Assembly: GCA_017993775.1 (NCBI GenBank)
Contig: JAGOMA010000045.1
Location: 1-42,620 of the forward strand
Source of the DNA: Chloroflexota bacterium
GTDB lineage: Bacteria > Chloroflexota > Anaerolineae > Promineifilales > Promineifilaceae
Direction of reading: 5' to 3'
DNA length: 42,620 nucleotides
Under the pieces are notes generated by a model, which saw only the letters and a program-made list of their open reading frames with translations, was not told the DNA's origin and did not search any database. Shown here piece after piece: positions 42,159 to 42,620 of this stretch. Position 1 is the stretch's first letter. Each line of letters starts with the position of its first letter. The translations under genes were made by a program, and so were the position numbers.

Positions 42159-42620
42159 AACACTGCAAAAACTATTACAACTTGCGCCAGTTATGGGACA
42201 GTTTCATCCCCTCTGGTCTCTATGTTTACCTCCCGAGGTTGAAATTTCTGCTTCAGCCAAAGTTGTAGCGGAGAAGCTAGATAGTTTAGAGCGTCATCCA
42301 GAACAGCCGATACTCATAACAGAGTATGCACCGGCATTTGCAGATCGCTTCTTGACCCATCATCTACCAGACTGTCCTCCGATGACATTAGTCAACAACG
42401 GTTTAACAACTCGCGCAGCCACCAATCATCATCTATTGACACAAAAGGACATCGGCCAGCGCTTAGTTAACGATGCCATCAAACACGGTTATGACACTGT
42501 CATCTTGATGCTTGTAGATGGTTTGAGTTATGAAGATACTCGCCATTGGCCTTATCATTCAACACCTTGTTTAATTGTTGGTCCATCTATAACATTCGCC
42601 CGAACTGAGAGGGGTGATAT
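42151..42620 (+). CDS. pglZ: PglZ-like alkaline-phosphatase-superfamily protein (5' part)
   Basis: Only the first 156 residues are in the window; the gene continues past the right edge. The frame opens MIETLQKLLQLAP within the brxC stop region, an 8-nt overlap that couples the two. At about residues 124-152, VILMLVDGLSYEDTRHW is followed by VGPSITFARTERGD. This is the metal Asp strand and then the PS.T nucleophile segment seen in PglZ domains of the alkaline phosphatase superfamily. PglZ is the common component of all BREX types; its biochemical role is still debated. The order brxF-brxC-pglZ supports a BREX-like reading. Confidence 0.75.
   Translation, partial: MIETLQKLLQLAPVMGQFHPLWSLCLPPEVEISASAKVVAEKLDSLERHPEQPILITEYAPAFADRFLTHHLPDCPPMTLVNNGLTTRAATNHHLLTQKDIGQRLVNDAIKHGYDTVILMLVDGLSYEDTRHWPYHSTPCLIVGPSITFARTERGD

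Noticed and set aside
32125..42620. Complete canonical BREX type 3
   Set aside because: No PglX, BrxHII or BrxA is visible and PglZ directly follows BrxC, so the canonical type 3 order is not met in this window.

Overview
The window looks like a chromosomal segment of a free-living Gram-negative-type or monoderm bacterium, most likely a member of the Chloroflexota (Anaerolineae/Ardenticatenia side). That placement is an inference. It rests on the gene repertoire (an HU-like/DUF4469 protein, a KimA-type potassium importer, a fused CydDC), on the moderately high GC of the first 31.7 kb, and on dense short intergenic repeats. One palindromic octamer, ACGGCCGT, occurs about once per 430 bases in this part. 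No rRNA, tRNA, CRISPR array, transposase or integrase was seen.

Layout. 1-3.4 kb: a leftward operon of two M20 metallohydrolases around a GNAT acetyltransferase. 3.4-5.6 kb: a 7TM/PAS/PAS histidine kinase. 6.2-12.3 kb: cytochrome bd oxidase cydA-cydB followed by a one-piece CydD-CydC exporter. 12.3-15.3 kb: uvrA (leftward), with a LexA-like box and a repeat-derived in-frame insertion. 15.5-17.1 kb: pgi. 17.2-18.2 kb: a YitT membrane protein. 18.3-20.8 kb: lipoate-protein ligase and an alpha/beta hydrolase with a membrane tail. 21.0-22.1 kb: a saccharopine-dehydrogenase-like oxidoreductase. 22.1-27.3 kb: a likely potassium-homeostasis module made of a KdpD-like kinase, a KdpE-like regulator, a Usp-like protein and a KimA-family importer. 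Two arrays of a GACCCTAAGGGTTTG-type palindrome separate its genes. 27.4-31.7 kb: an M23 lipoprotein endopeptidase, a membrane Ser/Thr kinase and an HU-like DNA-binding protein.

From about 31.7 kb the character changes. Five 23-bp direct repeats and a 33-bp palindrome precede an AT-richer, tightly packed rightward gene set that runs off the right edge. Its genes are (a) an 1184-residue protein with sigma-70 regions and a HARE-like winged helix, (b) a TGT/DpdA-like base-exchange enzyme, (c) a 263-residue unknown with a possible winged helix, (d) a small BrxF-like P-loop protein, (e) a 1346-residue BrxC/PglY-like ATPase, and (f) the start of a PglZ-like alkaline-phosphatase-superfamily protein. 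My reading is a BREX-like defence system in which the visible modification enzyme is a 7-deazaguanine-type transglycosylase rather than the PglX methyltransferase, with its own sigma-like protein. This is the most interesting part of the window. Because the locus is cut at 42,620, the absence of PglX cannot be established here.
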